From Nonomuraea deserti (GTDB lineage: Bacteria; Actinomycetota; Actinomycetes; Streptosporangiales; Streptosporangiaceae), in NCBI RefSeq assembly GCF_004348685.1, contig NZ_SMKO01000055.1, forward strand, positions 1 through 50,294: a stretch of DNA of 50,294 nt, written 5' to 3'. Made by a program: the position numbers and the translations under genes. Each line of letters starts with the position of its first letter. Positions within the stretch are counted from its first letter, which is position 1. The notes beneath the pieces were generated by a model that saw only the letters and a program-made list of their open reading frames with translations, was not told the origin of the DNA and ran no database searches. Shown in pieces: positions 50,278-50,294 of the stretch.

Positions 50278-50294
50278 CCCCGCTCTCCCCCCGC

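Overview
The window is high-GC actinobacterial DNA from a filamentous-type actinomycete. Gene content and order point to Streptosporangiales (a Nonomuraea- or Streptosporangium-like genus is my best guess, inferred and not proven). The block groL2 / cold-shock gene / sulfur carrier / threonine-synthase-like enzyme / sigma factor / otsA / otsB resembles the order I recall from Streptomyces chromosomes. It looks like core chromosome: there is no phage, insertion sequence, CRISPR array, tRNA or rRNA that I can see.

Layout. 1-1290: a cut-off secreted beta-propeller-like gene and a small secreted protein gene interrupted by an in-frame TAG. 1300-3630: a MATE efflux gene and an aldo/keto reductase, divergent around one MerR-type dyad. 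3630-6040: leftward operon MarR - MFS - thpR - microprotein. 6130-9460: purine permease, DUF2530 and a secreted tripeptidyl-peptidase-like lipoprotein. 9550-9670: a 14-bp minisatellite. 9760-18680: sacsin/Hsp90-like ATPase protein, DUF3027, MFS, long cold-shock protein, HAD phosphatase, small membrane protein, TetR, HAAS-like membrane protein. 18690-28800: three nucleic-acid motor genes (XPB partner, XPB helicase, HelR-type RNA polymerase recycler) with an NTPase-like protein, an acyl-CoA ligase and DUF4190 between them. 28870-34540: PEBP, small secreted protein, groL under two CIRCE operators, cspA-like, then metO and metM behind a SAM-I riboswitch, and an ECF sigma factor. 34720-37860: otsA, secreted protein, otsB, DUF3263. 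37976-42230: SAM-hydrolase-like protein with an altered catalytic residue, subtilase with its partner, and a DUF35/thiolase-like pair behind a palindromic operator. 42278-48010: a complete five-gene peptide ABC importer operon. 48483-50277: an ABC polysaccharide/teichoic-acid-type exporter pair.

Main points of interest. (1) A repeated DNA element sits in frame inside two unrelated motor-protein genes (three tandem 78-bp units in the XPB partner, one divergent copy in helR) and is read in different frames. (2) A SAM-I riboswitch controls a 'threonine synthase' plus a MoaD/ThiS-like carrier; this fits the MetM/MetO homocysteine pathway better than threonine synthesis. (3) The MATE/AKR intergenic region combines a shared MerR-type dyad, two divergent leaderless promoters and a leaderless 16-residue leader ORF coupled to the efflux gene. 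(4) At least nine starts in the window sit 6-8 nt after a TANNNT box with no Shine-Dalgarno sequence, which indicates widespread leaderless transcription and helps fix several starts. (5) Catalytic residues are missing in the SAM hydrolase and the thiolase-like protein. Nothing here is a clearly new defence or mobile system; the novelty is in regulation and in the intragenic repeat.
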